In this document: positions 1-9,752 of the stretch, in pieces
Numbering within the stretch: the first letter of the stretch is position 1
Layout: every line of letters begins with the position of its first letter
Assembly (NCBI GenBank): GCA_964566055.1
Contig: CAZMHI010000009.1
Coordinates: forward strand, 1-64,000
DNA from: TMED23 sp964566055
GTDB taxonomy: Bacteria; Pseudomonadota; Alphaproteobacteria; Rhodospirillales; UBA2165
Reading direction: 5' to 3'
Length of the DNA: 64,000 bases
Translations under genes and position numbers: made by a program
Notes under the pieces: model-generated
Databases searched by the model: none
The model's input: only the letters and a program-made list of their open reading frames with translations
What the model was told of the DNA's origin: nothing

Positions 1-120
1 CCCGAAGTGTTCGAGCGCATGAAAAAAGAGCTGGCGGACATCATCGACGCCGTCAAAGCCAAGGGAGCCGAGCGCATGACTGACGGCTTTGCCCTGCGGG
101 TCAAGTACACCATTTTTTAA
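1..120 (+). CDS. C-terminal fragment of an unrecognised protein
   Basis: The first 120 bases read open in frame 1 and end in TAA, giving the last 39 residues of a protein whose start lies outside the window. The tail is charged and Lys/Ala-rich and ends in RVKYTIF. I do not recognise the family from this little sequence. It is convergent with purC, with 45 bases between the two stop codons. Coding is inferred only from the uninterrupted frame reaching the edge. Confidence 0.55.
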   Translation, partial: PEVFERMKKELADIIDAVKAKGAERMTDGFALRVKYTIF

Positions 121-165
121 GGTAACGTGGATTTTTGCTTTCACTATATTTCCTTTAAAAACTTT

Positions 166-942
166 TTATTTAACCAATCTTGGGCCCGAATTAATGGGCT
201 CCTCATTATCCGGCAAGATGCCGAGACGGCGGGCGACTTCCTGATAGCCTTCGGCGATCTTATCCATATCCCGGCGAAAGCGGTCTAAATCCAATTTCTC
301 GTCGGTTTTAGCATCCCACAGGCGGCAATTATCCGGGCTGATCTCATCGGCCAGCACAATGCGCATCTGTTCACTTTCATAGAGCCGGCCAAATTCGATT
401 TTAAAATCGATCAGGCGAATACCGATGCCCATAAAGAGGCCGGAAAGAAAATCATTAATCCGCAAACTCAGGCTCATCATTTCTTCGATCTCAAATGGCG
501 AGGCCCAGCCAAAGGCGGTGACATGTTCTTCCAAGACCAGAGGATCTTTTAACTGATCGCTTTTGTAGTAAAGCTCGACAATGGAGCGCGGCAGTGGCTC
601 TCCTTCCGCCAGACCAAAACGTTCAGCCAGCGAGCCGGCGACGACATTGCGGACCACCACCTTGAGCGGGATTATTTCGACCGCCCGGACCAATTGCTCC
701 CGCATATTGAGGCTGCGGACAAAATGGGTGGGGACGCCAACTTCACCCAGCTTGGTCATCAGATATTCTGAAATGCGGTTATTGATGACGCCCTTGCCGA
801 TAATGGTGCCGGATTTGCGTTCGTTACGCTCGTTACTTTCTGATGAGGCATCATCTTTAAAATGCGCAACCAGCGTGCCCGGCTCAGGGCCTTCAAAAAT
901 AACTTTTGCCCGTCCTTCAAAGAGTTGTCTGCGTCGCGCCAT
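166..942 (-). CDS. purC: Phosphoribosylaminoimidazole-succinocarboxamide synthase
   Basis: SAICAR synthetase joins CAIR and aspartate using ATP in de novo purine synthesis, in the cytoplasm. The protein is 258 residues from the chosen ATG, normal for the family. It carries the family signatures LIDFKIEFGR and LADEISPDNCRLWD near the middle and the N-terminal nucleotide-binding start RRRQLFEGRAKVIFEG. An in-frame TTG at 960 would add six residues. I prefer the ATG at 942 because family proteins begin close to MARRRQ and a GGTGGAA-like ribosome site lies about 10 bases upstream. purB is also in this window, on the same strand at 4193-5491, but they are not in one operon. The nearest upstream gene (NRDE protein) is 126 bases away. 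Confidence 0.95.
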   Translation of the reverse strand: MARRRQLFEGRAKVIFEGPEPGTLVAHFKDDASSESNERNERKSGTIIGKGVINNRISEYLMTKLGEVGVPTHFVRSLNMREQLVRAVEIIPLKVVVRNVVAGSLAERFGLAEGEPLPRSIVELYYKSDQLKDPLVLEEHVTAFGWASPFEIEEMMSLSLRINDFLSGLFMGIGIRLIDFKIEFGRLYESEQMRIVLADEISPDNCRLWDAKTDEKLDLDRFRRDMDKIAEGYQEVARRLGILPDNEEPINSGPRLVK

Positions 943-1068
943 AATTTGGAATTCCACCAAAATCGAACCGCCGAGATAACCCGTCAGCTCATTTCTTTTT
1001 AAGCAGTTTATGCTGCTCTACATAGCAGGAGTCGGATGACAAAACAACGTCTCCGATAGAGCCTGAAA

Positions 1069-1839
1069 TCAAGCCGCAACCGGTTCGTACGAAGTCTCAG
1101 CGGGAGAGCCAGCTGCAAACAAAAATACTGGCCTGGTGCCGGGATTGGCGGCGACATATTCCGGCGAAGGCAGCGCGATCAAGGAGGAGGAAACCGTACC
1201 AAAACCCGAATCGGTGGAAATCATCATCGCCCCTTCCGGTCCATCATCCGGATCATACATGCGGCTGGCAAAGAGGGCCTGCCAGGCTGACCAATTGCCA
1301 GTAGCTGGATCCGGCGTTTCAGCTTTCTCAAATTGCGGCAGATAGGTGCGGATGCGGGCGGATGAAACATCATTCCGATCACTCGCCGTAATCAATGAAA
1401 TCCCCGGTGGCACCGGTTTAACCTCCGCATGGAGCCCCCAATGGGTTTCCGCCAAGCGCAGCCAATAGGCATCCCGGTTATCAGCAAAAACTAAATTAAA
1501 AGGCCGGTAGGCATTAGGATTGATGTCCGCGAGAGCTTCGGCGGCGGTGGCGGCATCGGCATGATCCAGCACTTCCAGCGGCAATTCACCCCGGCTGCGG
1601 TAGCCTTCTTTCGGCCCCACGGAGCCGCGCCGGTTGAGCACCCCGGAAACCAAACCAAAATCGTGCATGCCCAGCCAGGTGCCGCCGGCCAATTCATCCT
1701 GGCCCGCCAAAATATCAAAGCGCTCCGGCCAATGACGGCCCGGCGGACGCCAGGGCCGATCCTTCATCTCGTCCCGGTTGGCGCCAATTAAAACCGGCCA
1801 ATCATGGCCGGGACGGCGTAAAATCACAAAAGTACACAT
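1069..1839 (-). CDS. NRDE (TANGO2-like) family protein
   Basis: This 256-residue protein begins MCTFVILRRPG and has the GANRDE motif near residue 20 that names the NRDE family, followed by the conserved GGTWLG and NRRG segments. The N-terminal Cys2 exposed after Met removal and the fold relate these proteins to Ntn hydrolases. Their substrate is not established; human TANGO2 has been linked to heme and lipid handling. It is transcribed with the same polarity as purC, 126 bases upstream of it, and is divergent from the DUF1476 gene. Family is clear; function is unknown. Confidence 0.88.
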   Translation of the reverse strand: MCTFVILRRPGHDWPVLIGANRDEMKDRPWRPPGRHWPERFDILAGQDELAGGTWLGMHDFGLVSGVLNRRGSVGPKEGYRSRGELPLEVLDHADAATAAEALADINPNAYRPFNLVFADNRDAYWLRLAETHWGLHAEVKPVPPGISLITASDRNDVSSARIRTYLPQFEKAETPDPATGNWSAWQALFASRMYDPDDGPEGAMMISTDSGFGTVSSSLIALPSPEYVAANPGTRPVFLFAAGSPAETSYEPVAA

Positions 1840-1981
1840 AGCTCATAGATAGCGATTAACGGGCCGGATGACCAGACAGCATTTTCACATAAATTAGCCG
1901 CCGAGTGAGGAGTTGCGTAATCGGTAAAACAACCTTACATACAGGGTCAGATTTCCACCGCATAACAGAGTAATGAAAAAA

Positions 1982-2305
1982 ATGGCTGATACATTTAATG
2001 ACCGTGAAAAAGGCTTTGAAGCAAAGTTCAAACTAGACCAGGAAACCGAGTTTAAAGTGGAGGCGCGCCGCAACAAATTGCTGGGCCTTTGGCTGGCTGA
2101 GAAACTTGGCCTCAACGAGTCGGAACGTGAAAGCTATGCCGGCGAAGTCGTTGCCGCCGATCTGGAAGAACCTGGTGTTGAAGACGTTGTCCGCAAATGC
2201 CTAGCCGATATCGAAGCCCGCGGCGCCAATGTCAGCGAAGATGATTTGCGCGCTAAAATCGAGGAACTAACTTCCGAAGCGCACCGGCAAATCGTCGGCG
2301 AGTAG
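1982..2305 (+). CDS. DUF1476 protein, F1-ATPase zeta-subunit type inhibitor
   Basis: A 107-residue, highly charged, helical protein starting MADTFNDREKGFEAKF, the canonical opening of the DUF1476 family. The Paracoccus denitrificans member is the zeta inhibitor of the F1Fo-ATP synthase, whose N-terminal region blocks ATP hydrolysis. Here the family match is direct and the inhibitor role is inferred. An in-frame ATG nine bases upstream (1973) would add MKK; I chose 1982 because family members start at MADTF, although the AGAG at 1967-1970 could serve either. In alphaproteobacteria this gene is often close to purine genes, and purC is nearby here on the other strand. Confidence 0.88.
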   Translation: MADTFNDREKGFEAKFKLDQETEFKVEARRNKLLGLWLAEKLGLNESERESYAGEVVAADLEEPGVEDVVRKCLADIEARGANVSEDDLRAKIEELTSEAHRQIVGE

Positions 2306-2327
2306 TACCCTCCTTAAAGGAGTTTCA

Positions 2328-3587
2328 ATGGATAGTGATCCAGCGCCAAAGTCACTAACAGAGCCCGAACCGAGCGGTGGCAATACGCTGGTTGATAGCG
2401 TTGCCGACTGGCTGATGGAGCAGGCGCTTGGCACGACTGACGTTGAACGCTTGTTGGATCAATGTTCGCTCCGCCTCAACGCTGCCGGTATTCCGGTCTG
2501 GCGCGCTAATATCGGGTTTCAAATTTTACACCCGCTTTATCGTGCCATGTCATTTACCTGGTACCGCGAAACCGGTATTGAGGAAGCCAACCAATTCACG
2601 GGATCCGGCGATGTAGCTGATGCCTGGCAGCGCAGCCCGCAACGGCATCTGGTCGAAAACAATATTCCCTTCCTGCGCCGCAAACTCTCAGGCCCTGAAG
2701 CCAATCTGGATTTTGAATTGTTTGCCGATCTTGAACAGCGTGGCGCCACTGATTATTTCGGCTATATGGTGCCCTTTACCGGCGATGATTTTGGCGATTA
2801 TCATGCCAATGGGGTTGTCGGGTCCTGGACAACCGACCGTCCGGGCGGCTTTAACGATAACGATCTCCAATCCCTGCTCCGCATCCAGCAGCGTCTGGGC
2901 GTGGCCTGTAAGATGGTCATCAAAGAGCAAATCACCAAAAACGTTCTTTCAGCCTATCTCGGACCCGATGCTGGCAAACAAGTGCTCAGCGGTCAAATTC
3001 AATTAGGCGACGGTGAAACCACCCATGCAGTGATCTGGTTTAGTGATTTGAGAAACTCCTCAGGTCTTGCTGATACTCTACCGCCGGAAGAATTTATCTC
3101 CCTGATCAACGAGTATTTTCAGTGTATGGCCGGGGCGGTACTGGCAAATAATGGTGAAGTGTTGCGTTTCATTGGTGACGCGGTACTGGCGATCTTTCCG
3201 ATCCGGGGCGGTCATGAGGATGAAAAAGACGCTTGTGCTACGGCCCTGACCGCTGCCCGGGATGCGGTTGAGCGCATGGCGGCACTGAATAAAGCCCGCA
3301 AAGCAGACAAACAGGACCCACTTGGTTTCGGCATTGGTCTTCATGTCGGCGACGTGATGTTTGGCAATATCGGCGTGCCGGAACGGGTCGAATTTTCAGT
3401 TGTCGGGCCCGCCGCCAACGAGGCCGCCCGGATCGAAACACTGACTAAATCTTTGGGACACCCTGTGATTTTTAGTGATCACTTTACTTCTGCCTTGGAC
3501 GAGGATTGGCATAGTCTCGGCAAACATGAGCTTCGCGGCGTTGGTGAGCCGATGGAAGTTTTTTATCTGAAAGATTTAGGGAAATAG
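2328..3587 (+). CDS. Class III adenylate/guanylate cyclase domain protein
   Basis: A 419-residue soluble protein. The C-terminal half (about 230-415) is a class III nucleotidyl cyclase domain: metal-binding Asp240 in WFSDLRNSS and Asp284 in GDAVLAIF, followed by GLHVGDVMFGNIG and FSVVGPAANEAARIE. The N-terminal half resembles the sensory region found in front of many alphaproteobacterial cyclases, with no membrane segment visible. It would make cAMP or cGMP; the base specificity cannot be read by eye. A strong AAAGGAG sits seven bases before the ATG. It lies 22 bases after DUF1476 and four bases before the DUF924 gene, so the three are probably co-transcribed. A cyclic-nucleotide-binding channel is encoded at 24714. 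Confidence 0.93.
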   Translation: MDSDPAPKSLTEPEPSGGNTLVDSVADWLMEQALGTTDVERLLDQCSLRLNAAGIPVWRANIGFQILHPLYRAMSFTWYRETGIEEANQFTGSGDVADAWQRSPQRHLVENNIPFLRRKLSGPEANLDFELFADLEQRGATDYFGYMVPFTGDDFGDYHANGVVGSWTTDRPGGFNDNDLQSLLRIQQRLGVACKMVIKEQITKNVLSAYLGPDAGKQVLSGQIQLGDGETTHAVIWFSDLRNSSGLADTLPPEEFISLINEYFQCMAGAVLANNGEVLRFIGDAVLAIFPIRGGHEDEKDACATALTAARDAVERMAALNKARKADKQDPLGFGIGLHVGDVMFGNIGVPERVEFSVVGPAANEAARIETLTKSLGHPVIFSDHFTSALDEDWHSLGKHELRGVGEPMEVFYLKDLGK

Positions 3588-3590
3588 AAA

Positions 3591-4196
3591 TTGAGCCTTT
3601 CAGAAGACATTTTGAATTTCTGGTTTGAAGATTTGGATTTAAGCCGCGAACGGGAAAAGCGCGAGGTCTGGTTCAAATCAACCCCGGAATTCGATCAAGC
3701 CATTGAGAATAATTTTCGGGCAGCTTACGAAGATGCAGCTGCCGGGCGGTTGGATGAACTAAAAGAAAGCCGGGAAGGCTGCCTCGCCCTCATTCTAATT
3801 TTGGATCAATTTTCCAGAAACCTGTTCCGCAATAACGCCAAAGCCTTTGCTGCCGATGCCAAGGCTCGTGAACTTGCCCGGCATGCGTTAGATCGCGGTT
3901 TTGATGAAGGTGTGAGCAACTTCGTGAAAGTTTTTTTCTACCTGCCGTTTGAGCACAGTGAAATTCTTGAGGATCAGGAATTGGCCCTGAAATTATTAGT
4001 GCCGATGGGGGGTGAGGACTCCGTTAACGCGGCTGTCGGCCATCACGATGCGATTGCCCGCTTTGGCCGCTTCCCCCATCGCAACGCCGTGCTCGGGCGG
4101 CAAAACACGCCGGAAGAAGAGGAATACCTCAAAGACCCCCCGATGTGGGGCAAAACCGCCGCCGAGGCCGAAGAAGCCGAGAAAGCGAAAGGTTAA
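3591..4196 (+). CDS. DUF924 family protein
   Basis: The 201-residue protein begins LSEDILNFWFEDL and contains the family segments LALILILDQFSRNLFR and FFYLPFEHSE. This is an all-helical, TPR-like fold of unknown function. The start is a TTG four bases after the cyclase stop, with GGGAA upstream; no ATG fits the family's usual N terminus, so translational coupling to the cyclase is likely. Its stop overlaps by four bases with the stop of convergent purB. Confidence 0.85.
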   Translation: MSLSEDILNFWFEDLDLSREREKREVWFKSTPEFDQAIENNFRAAYEDAAAGRLDELKESREGCLALILILDQFSRNLFRNNAKAFAADAKARELARHALDRGFDEGVSNFVKVFFYLPFEHSEILEDQELALKLLVPMGGEDSVNAAVGHHDAIARFGRFPHRNAVLGRQNTPEEEEYLKDPPMWGKTAAEAEEAEKAKG

Positions 4197-5491
4197 CTCC
4201 GGCCGAACACCCGCTTAAAGATCACATCAACATTTTTGGTGTGATAGCCGATATCAAACAGCTCTTCCAGCTCGCTTTCGCTGATTTTAGCCGTGACGTC
4301 GGCATCGGCTTTAAGCTCGGTCAAAAAGTCGGCGCCTTCCTCCCAGACTTTCATGGCGTTGCGCTGCACGAACAAATAAGAATCTTCGCGGCTGACCCCG
4401 GCTTGCGTGAGCGCCAGCAATACCCGCTGAGAAAAAATCAAGCCGCCGAGCTGATCGAGGTTCTGCTGCATATCTTCCGGATAGACGAGCAAATTCTCCA
4501 CCACGCCGGCCAGGCGGTTCAAGGCGAAATCGAGCGTCACCGTCGCATCCGGGCCAATCATGCGTTCGACCGATGAGTGCGAAATATCGCGCTCATGCCA
4601 TAGCGCCACATTTTCCTGCGCCGGAATGACGGCTGAACGCACAATACGGGCCAGGCCAGTGAGATTTTCAGTCAGCACCGGATTGCGTTTATGAGGCATG
4701 GCCGATGAGCCCTTTTGGCCTTTCGAGAAAAATTCTTCGGCTTCCCGCACTTCGGTCCGCTGCATATGACGAATCTCGGTCGCCAAACGCTCAACTGAGC
4801 TGGCAATCACCCCCAGCACCGAAAAATACATAGCATGGCGGTCGCGTGGGATCACCTGCGTCGACACAGTTTCCGGCTCAAGCCCCATGGCCTTGGCGAC
4901 ATGTTCTTCAACGCTCGGATCGATATTTGCGAAGGTGCCGACCGCACCGGAAATGGCGCATGTGGCAATCTCTGCCCGGGCTTGCACGAGACGTTCTTTG
5001 TTGCGGGCAAACTCGGCATAAAATGTCGCCAGCTTAACGCCGAAGGTTGTCGGCTCGGCGTGAATGGCGTGAGATCGGCCCATGGTCGGCGTCATTTTAA
5101 ATTCAAAGGCCCGCTTTTCGAGTGCTGCCAAGACACGGTCCAAATCAGCCAGTAGAATATCTGTCGCCTGGGCAAGTTGAACGGCCAAACACGTATCCAG
5201 CACGTCTGACGAGGTCATGCCCTGATGGACAAAGCGCGCTTCATCTCCGACATGCTCAGCCAAATTGGTCAAAAAAGCGATGACATCATGTTTGGTTTCG
5301 CGCTCAATTTCATCGATCCGCTCAACCTCGAAAGCGCCACGATCCCAAACGGCCTTGGCGGCTTCTTTGGGAATAATGCCGAGCTCGGCCTGGGCGTCAC
5401 AGGCATGGGCTTCGATTTCAAACCAAATACGAAATTTATTTTCCGGCTCCCAAATGGAAGTCATTTCCGGGCGGCTATAACGCGGAATCAT
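4193..5491 (-). CDS. purB: Adenylosuccinate lyase
   Basis: Adenylosuccinate lyase removes fumarate from SAICAR and from adenylosuccinate, acting twice in purine synthesis. The 432-residue length is standard. The fumarase/aspartase-superfamily signature SSAMPHKRNP is at 262-271 with the mobile-loop serine, and the general-acid region GRSHAIHAEPTTFG places His141. Other conserved stretches are GMTSSDVLDT near 91 and QRVLLALTQAGVSRE in the C-terminal helical domain. The C terminus overlaps that of the DUF924 gene by four bases. The MFS gene is 87 bases upstream on the same strand. Confidence 0.97.
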   Translation of the reverse strand: MIPRYSRPEMTSIWEPENKFRIWFEIEAHACDAQAELGIIPKEAAKAVWDRGAFEVERIDEIERETKHDVIAFLTNLAEHVGDEARFVHQGMTSSDVLDTCLAVQLAQATDILLADLDRVLAALEKRAFEFKMTPTMGRSHAIHAEPTTFGVKLATFYAEFARNKERLVQARAEIATCAISGAVGTFANIDPSVEEHVAKAMGLEPETVSTQVIPRDRHAMYFSVLGVIASSVERLATEIRHMQRTEVREAEEFFSKGQKGSSAMPHKRNPVLTENLTGLARIVRSAVIPAQENVALWHERDISHSSVERMIGPDATVTLDFALNRLAGVVENLLVYPEDMQQNLDQLGGLIFSQRVLLALTQAGVSREDSYLFVQRNAMKVWEEGADFLTELKADADVTAKISESELEELFDIGYHTKNVDVIFKRVFGRS

Positions 5492-5578
5492 GGTAGGTCT
5501 CTTTTAACTATTAGAATAATGGGTGTGCGGTTGAGGGTATATCAGAGCTCACCCGGTTTTAGAAGACGCCAGCAAAAT

Positions 5579-6808
5579 TTATTTTTGCCGCCACACCAGT
5601 TTCGCCAGCCAAACCCAGGCAAAACACAAAAGTTGAAGGCCTAATACCGTACCAAATGCCGCTTGATAGCCAAGGGCTGAGAATTGCCCCGGCGCGGTCT
5701 GTGGCCAAAGATTGATAATAAGCCCGATGCCCCATTGGGCCGTGAAGGCAGTGACAAAAACCAGCAAATTTGCCGTCGTGTATACGCGTCCCGACTGATG
5801 CGCCGGAAAATGCTGCACAATGCCGGCGTAGGAAAGTGAACCCGACGTGCCGAAAAACCCAAAAAGAATCAGCACCGGAAAGAAGAATCCAACCGGTTCC
5901 AATATAATAACAATTAGAAGGACGGAAAAAATAGCCATGCCGCACAGCGAGACCTTCATGGGCGAAATACCGAACCGGCCCAGTCGTTCTCCGATCACCC
6001 CCCAAGACAAAAAGCCTAAAGCCATCGCAATCGCCATTGCGAACAGACCGTTTGCAGTCTCAACGCGCGTCAACCCCCCGACATCACGCAGCCACGGACC
6101 CAGCCACAGACTTTGGATCGATAACATCACTCCTTGGGAAACCACGGAGATCGGCACATAGCGCAGAAAAAGCGGATTTTTTATAATATTGATGAGGCCT
6201 TGAATCTGATCCTTTAGGGTCGCGTCACCAGGCTGTTTTTTCTCCGGCGGGCGCTCCGGCACAACAAAATAAACAGCCAGACCGATGACCACGGTCACGA
6301 TGGCAAAACCATAAAAGATACCCCGCCAATCGGTAAACTGCAGGGCGAATTCAATCGGCGCCGTGGCCGTCATCGCACCTAAGCCGCCAAACATCATAAT
6401 GGCGCCATTGGCCAGCGGAATTCGTTCTTTTGGGAACCAATCGACAAAGGCTTTGAACGCGGCCATCAGGCAGGCCGAAACACCGAAGCCGATCAATGCC
6501 CGGCCGATGATCAAATTGACCAGCGAGCCTGAGATGGCAAAAACCACCGCACCCAACGCGGCAAATATCAGCAAACTCGCCTCTACCTTACGAGGGCCAA
6601 TGCGATCCAAAATAATACCAAGCGGAATTTGTGAGGAGGCGAAGGCAATAAAATAGGCGCTGGTCAAAAGGCCCAAATTCGCCGCGTCAACACCGATTTC
6701 TTTGATTAAATCAGGTGAAATAACAGCATTTACCGAACGGTAAGTAAAAGAAAGATAGAAGCCGAAAGCGAACGGCAGAAAAACGCGGAGAGTTTTAGTT
6801 AGTGTCAT
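5579..6808 (-). CDS. Major facilitator superfamily transporter
   Basis: A 409-residue inner-membrane protein with about twelve hydrophobic segments in two halves of six. The MFS loop 2-3 motif appears as GIILDRIGPRKVEA, and a second-half counterpart as GVIGERLGRFGI. There is a cytoplasmic Arg/Pro/Lys-rich loop (PERPPEKKQPGD) between the halves. No substrate-defining motif is recognisable to me. It lies 87 bases upstream of purB on the same strand, but a purine-related function would be a guess. Confidence 0.9.
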   Translation of the reverse strand: MTLTKTLRVFLPFAFGFYLSFTYRSVNAVISPDLIKEIGVDAANLGLLTSAYFIAFASSQIPLGIILDRIGPRKVEASLLIFAALGAVVFAISGSLVNLIIGRALIGFGVSACLMAAFKAFVDWFPKERIPLANGAIMMFGGLGAMTATAPIEFALQFTDWRGIFYGFAIVTVVIGLAVYFVVPERPPEKKQPGDATLKDQIQGLINIIKNPLFLRYVPISVVSQGVMLSIQSLWLGPWLRDVGGLTRVETANGLFAMAIAMALGFLSWGVIGERLGRFGISPMKVSLCGMAIFSVLLIVIILEPVGFFFPVLILFGFFGTSGSLSYAGIVQHFPAHQSGRVYTTANLLVFVTAFTAQWGIGLIINLWPQTAPGQFSALGYQAAFGTVLGLQLLCFAWVWLAKLVWRQK

Positions 6809-6935
6809 AAATTAGGCCGCCAAAAAACCGCGTGCAGCGGATATCTTCTGGTTCAGAAACTTGGATTTAAGAATGGCTCAAGCGGACAGTAATCTAGACT
6901 GAATTTTTAGGAAACAAAACAGCTATTAAAAAGCC

Positions 6936-8333
6936 TCAGGACGCAAAGGCGATATTGTTTTTTCCCGCCTCTTTTACGGCGTACATCGCTTGGTCGGCTT
7001 TTTTCAATAGGGCTTCGATGGTTTCACCATCGCCGGGATAAATAGCGACGCCTATACTGCCGCCGATATGGGCTTCATTGCCCTCACCGAGATCAAATGG
7101 CTCACCGATCGCATAAAGAATTTTTCGCGCCAGTTTCTCGATCACAGATTTATCGTTGAGATCAAGCAGCGCGACCACAAATTCATCACCGCCAATCCTG
7201 GCCGCGATATCATTTTTACGGATCGATGAAACCATGCGCTGAGAAACCTGGCGCAAAAGCTTGTCGCCTGCCTCATGGCCCAAGCCGTCATTGATCGCTT
7301 TAAAGCCGTCAAGATCGATAAACATCACCGCAAACGAGCTCATCTCTCTCATCGCCTGGTCTTTTTCGACCGACAATTTTTCAATCAAGCGCACCCGATT
7401 GGGCAATCCGGTTAAAGAATCATGCGTCGCCAAATAACGCAGATTTTCTTCAGCCTCACGACGACGCCCAACTTCCTCACTTAACTCCCGCGTCCTGTAT
7501 TCAACACGTTCTTCCAATTCCTGATTAGTTTGATGAAGCGTCATAACGGCCCGGCGGTGTTCTGAAATATCCCGCACTTCAAGCATAAAACTATTATCAG
7601 ACTTGCCACCCGATTGTGTCACCATGACATGCACATCAACATTTTCACCGTCTAACCGTGATAGCTTGGCCGGAAACAATTTATCTTCGGCACTGAGTTC
7701 CGCCAGTGCTTCACTAAAAATTTGCTGGTAGTCGGGATGAAATAATTCAGTTACTTGACGGCCAATCACATCCGTCCAGTTGTCGGCACACAGCATTTCC
7801 AAGCCGGTCCGGTTAATAAAATTAATCTCCCCATTTTCGCAGGAACATACCAGATCTAAGGCGTGGTCGACAAAATTACGGAAGCGCGCTTCACTGTCTT
7901 TAATATTTTCAAGCAGACTGATCCGCTGGGTGATATTCTGCGCCGTCACTACGGCCATGCCCTCACCCAATTCACGCGCCCACTGCACGGATAAATTAAC
8001 ACTAACGGCCGATCCATCCGAGGCCTGTAAACGCGTCGGAAAAGGCGCCTTTTCCTCCAGCATTAAATCGATGAAATTTTCCGATATAACGGCAAAATCC
8101 GACACCAGATATTTAGCAAAAAAAGTACCGACAACATCTTCAATTGCGGTCAAAGCCAGTAATTTGATACCGTGCGAATTCATCCACAGGATTTTTCCGT
8201 CGTGACAAATGCACGCCAATTCAGGGAAAAAATCCAATACAGGCCGCACATTATCTTCAGAAAAGCGCGGTCCGATTCGACGTCTATCGTCAATTTTGGG
8301 TTCTATCCTGGTAATTTTTGATGTCGATTCCAA
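6936..8333 (-). CDS. Diguanylate cyclase with two PAS domains
   Basis: A 465-residue soluble protein. PAS-like regions span about 32-135 and 150-260, a charged coiled coil about 262-298, and a GGDEF domain 299-465. The active-site motif is intact (GGDEF at 381-385), and an RxxD product-inhibition site, RKND at 372-375, sits exactly five residues before it. The protein should therefore make cyclic di-GMP and be subject to feedback inhibition. There is no EAL domain and no membrane segment, so the signal sensed by the PAS domains is cytoplasmic and unknown. It is monocistronic by spacing (133 bases to radC, 127 to the MFS gene). Confidence 0.95.
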   Translation of the reverse strand: MESTSKITRIEPKIDDRRRIGPRFSEDNVRPVLDFFPELACICHDGKILWMNSHGIKLLALTAIEDVVGTFFAKYLVSDFAVISENFIDLMLEEKAPFPTRLQASDGSAVSVNLSVQWARELGEGMAVVTAQNITQRISLLENIKDSEARFRNFVDHALDLVCSCENGEINFINRTGLEMLCADNWTDVIGRQVTELFHPDYQQIFSEALAELSAEDKLFPAKLSRLDGENVDVHVMVTQSGGKSDNSFMLEVRDISEHRRAVMTLHQTNQELEERVEYRTRELSEEVGRRREAEENLRYLATHDSLTGLPNRVRLIEKLSVEKDQAMREMSSFAVMFIDLDGFKAINDGLGHEAGDKLLRQVSQRMVSSIRKNDIAARIGGDEFVVALLDLNDKSVIEKLARKILYAIGEPFDLGEGNEAHIGGSIGVAIYPGDGETIEALLKKADQAMYAVKEAGKNNIAFAS

Positions 8334-8466
8334 AATCTGAGCACTTTGTTTTTTTAATTTACTTCAGGTTTTAGACAGGTATGTGGGATTTCGGTGAAAA
8401 CCAATTGGTAATTACCACAGTTGGCACTGCAAATACCTGAAAAGATTGTGTTTTTTAGCTCAAAAA

Positions 8467-9147
8467 TTAAAGCAGACCGAGACTTTTGAAACTTGAGGTT
8501 CCATTACGGCTGACAATGACATGATCATGCACCGAAATACCTAATTTGCTGCCGGCTTCTTTAACTTCCTTGGTCATCGCGATGTCACCCTTTGAGGGCG
8601 TCGGGTCACCACTCGGGTGATTGTGCGCCATAATAATGGCGGTCGCGCCGAGATCGAGTGCGCGCTTTACGACTTCCCGGGGATAAACCGGCGTGTGATC
8701 CACTGTGCCGACCTGTTGCAGTTCATCAGCTATCAAAACATTTTTCCGGTTCAGGAAGAAAACACGGAACTGCTCTTTCTGCTCCCGTCCCATTGCCAAG
8801 CGGCAATAATCAAGTAACGCCTGCCATGAGCTAAGCACCGGCTGACCGGTAATTTCATCTTGGGACAAGCGTATTGCGGCATCACGGATAATCCTGAGTG
8901 CTGCCACTGCGACATCGCCGACACCGGCAATTTTTTTAAGTTCTTTCTCATCAGCTGAGATAACACTGGCATAGCTACCGAACTGCTGTATCAGTTTTTT
9001 TGCCACCGGTTTTACATCACCTCGGGGCTGCGCCATAAACAGCACCAATTCCAACATTTCGTAATCGGGTAATGCCGAGCTGCCAGACTTTAGAAAACGG
9101 TCCCGCAGCCGTTTCCGATGGCCCGCGTAATGTGGTTTATCGAGCAT
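8467..9147 (-). CDS. radC: RadC family JAB-domain protein
   Basis: The 226-residue protein has an N-terminal helix-hairpin-helix-like region (IAGVGDVAVAALR, about 73-86) and a C-terminal JAB/MPN domain with a complete JAMM metal site: His175, His177 and Asp188 in HNHPSGDPTPSKGD. RadC proteins were named for a radiation phenotype later assigned to another gene, and their true role is unsettled. In many alphaproteobacteria radC follows map; here about 4.4 kb of acyl-CoA genes separate them. Confidence 0.93.
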   Translation of the reverse strand: MLDKPHYAGHRKRLRDRFLKSGSSALPDYEMLELVLFMAQPRGDVKPVAKKLIQQFGSYASVISADEKELKKIAGVGDVAVAALRIIRDAAIRLSQDEITGQPVLSSWQALLDYCRLAMGREQKEQFRVFFLNRKNVLIADELQQVGTVDHTPVYPREVVKRALDLGATAIIMAHNHPSGDPTPSKGDIAMTKEVKEAGSKLGISVHDHVIVSRNGTSSFKSLGLL

Positions 9148-9313
9148 AAGACCTCCATATTCACTCCTGCTAATATCTATGGCGGGACCAGAGGCGGTTT
9201 TTTGGGGAGGAGTTTAAAAATTTTACAGAGAACAAATCAGATCGTATACAAGAAACCAAATTATTGTAGACAGGCTGTTTACATCTTCGAAACACTCATG
9301 CAAATTCTCGGTA

Positions 9314-9745
9314 ATGGCATTTAAATATAAGATATATACAGATATCAACCTGGTCGCGATGTACAATTTCGGACAGATGGAATTGCGGGAGGGGAAACTT
9401 CAGATCGAAGAAATTCTGGCTGATCCGGCCTATCAAGTCGGTATGAATTTTCTCCGTGACACAACGGCGGCAAAACTCCCGCCCGAATGGGGTTTCGATT
9501 TTTTTCACAACCAAACACCACCGCAGATTCGCGCATTGTGGCAGCAGTTAGGTGAATGTAAATTGGCCTGGGTGGCTAAAGATAGTAGCCACTATAAGAT
9601 TGCCCACCAAGCGATGATCAGCAATCGATTGTCGAGCACGGACAAAATAGACCGGCAGCCTTTTAGTACCCTGGAAGAGGCAAAATCCTGGTTAGGCATT
9701 CCAGACGACTATGAAATTATTGCGCCCTCTCCAGATACCGCCTAA
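9314..9745 (+). CDS. Conserved-looking hypothetical protein
   Basis: A 143-residue protein beginning MAFKYKIYTDINLVAMYNFG. It has mixed alpha/beta character and ends with an acidic helix FSTLEEAKSWLGIPDDYEI. That last feature recalls STAS/SpoIIAA-like small proteins, where a helix containing eeAl.WL closes the domain, but I cannot confirm the family. It is the only plus-strand gene between radC and map and is convergent with the acyl-CoA ligase, whose stop lies eight bases away. No signal peptide or membrane segment is visible. Confidence 0.7.
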   Translation: MAFKYKIYTDINLVAMYNFGQMELREGKLQIEEILADPAYQVGMNFLRDTTAAKLPPEWGFDFFHNQTPPQIRALWQQLGECKLAWVAKDSSHYKIAHQAMISNRLSSTDKIDRQPFSTLEEAKSWLGIPDDYEIIAPSPDTA

Positions 9746-9752
9746 GCCGCAC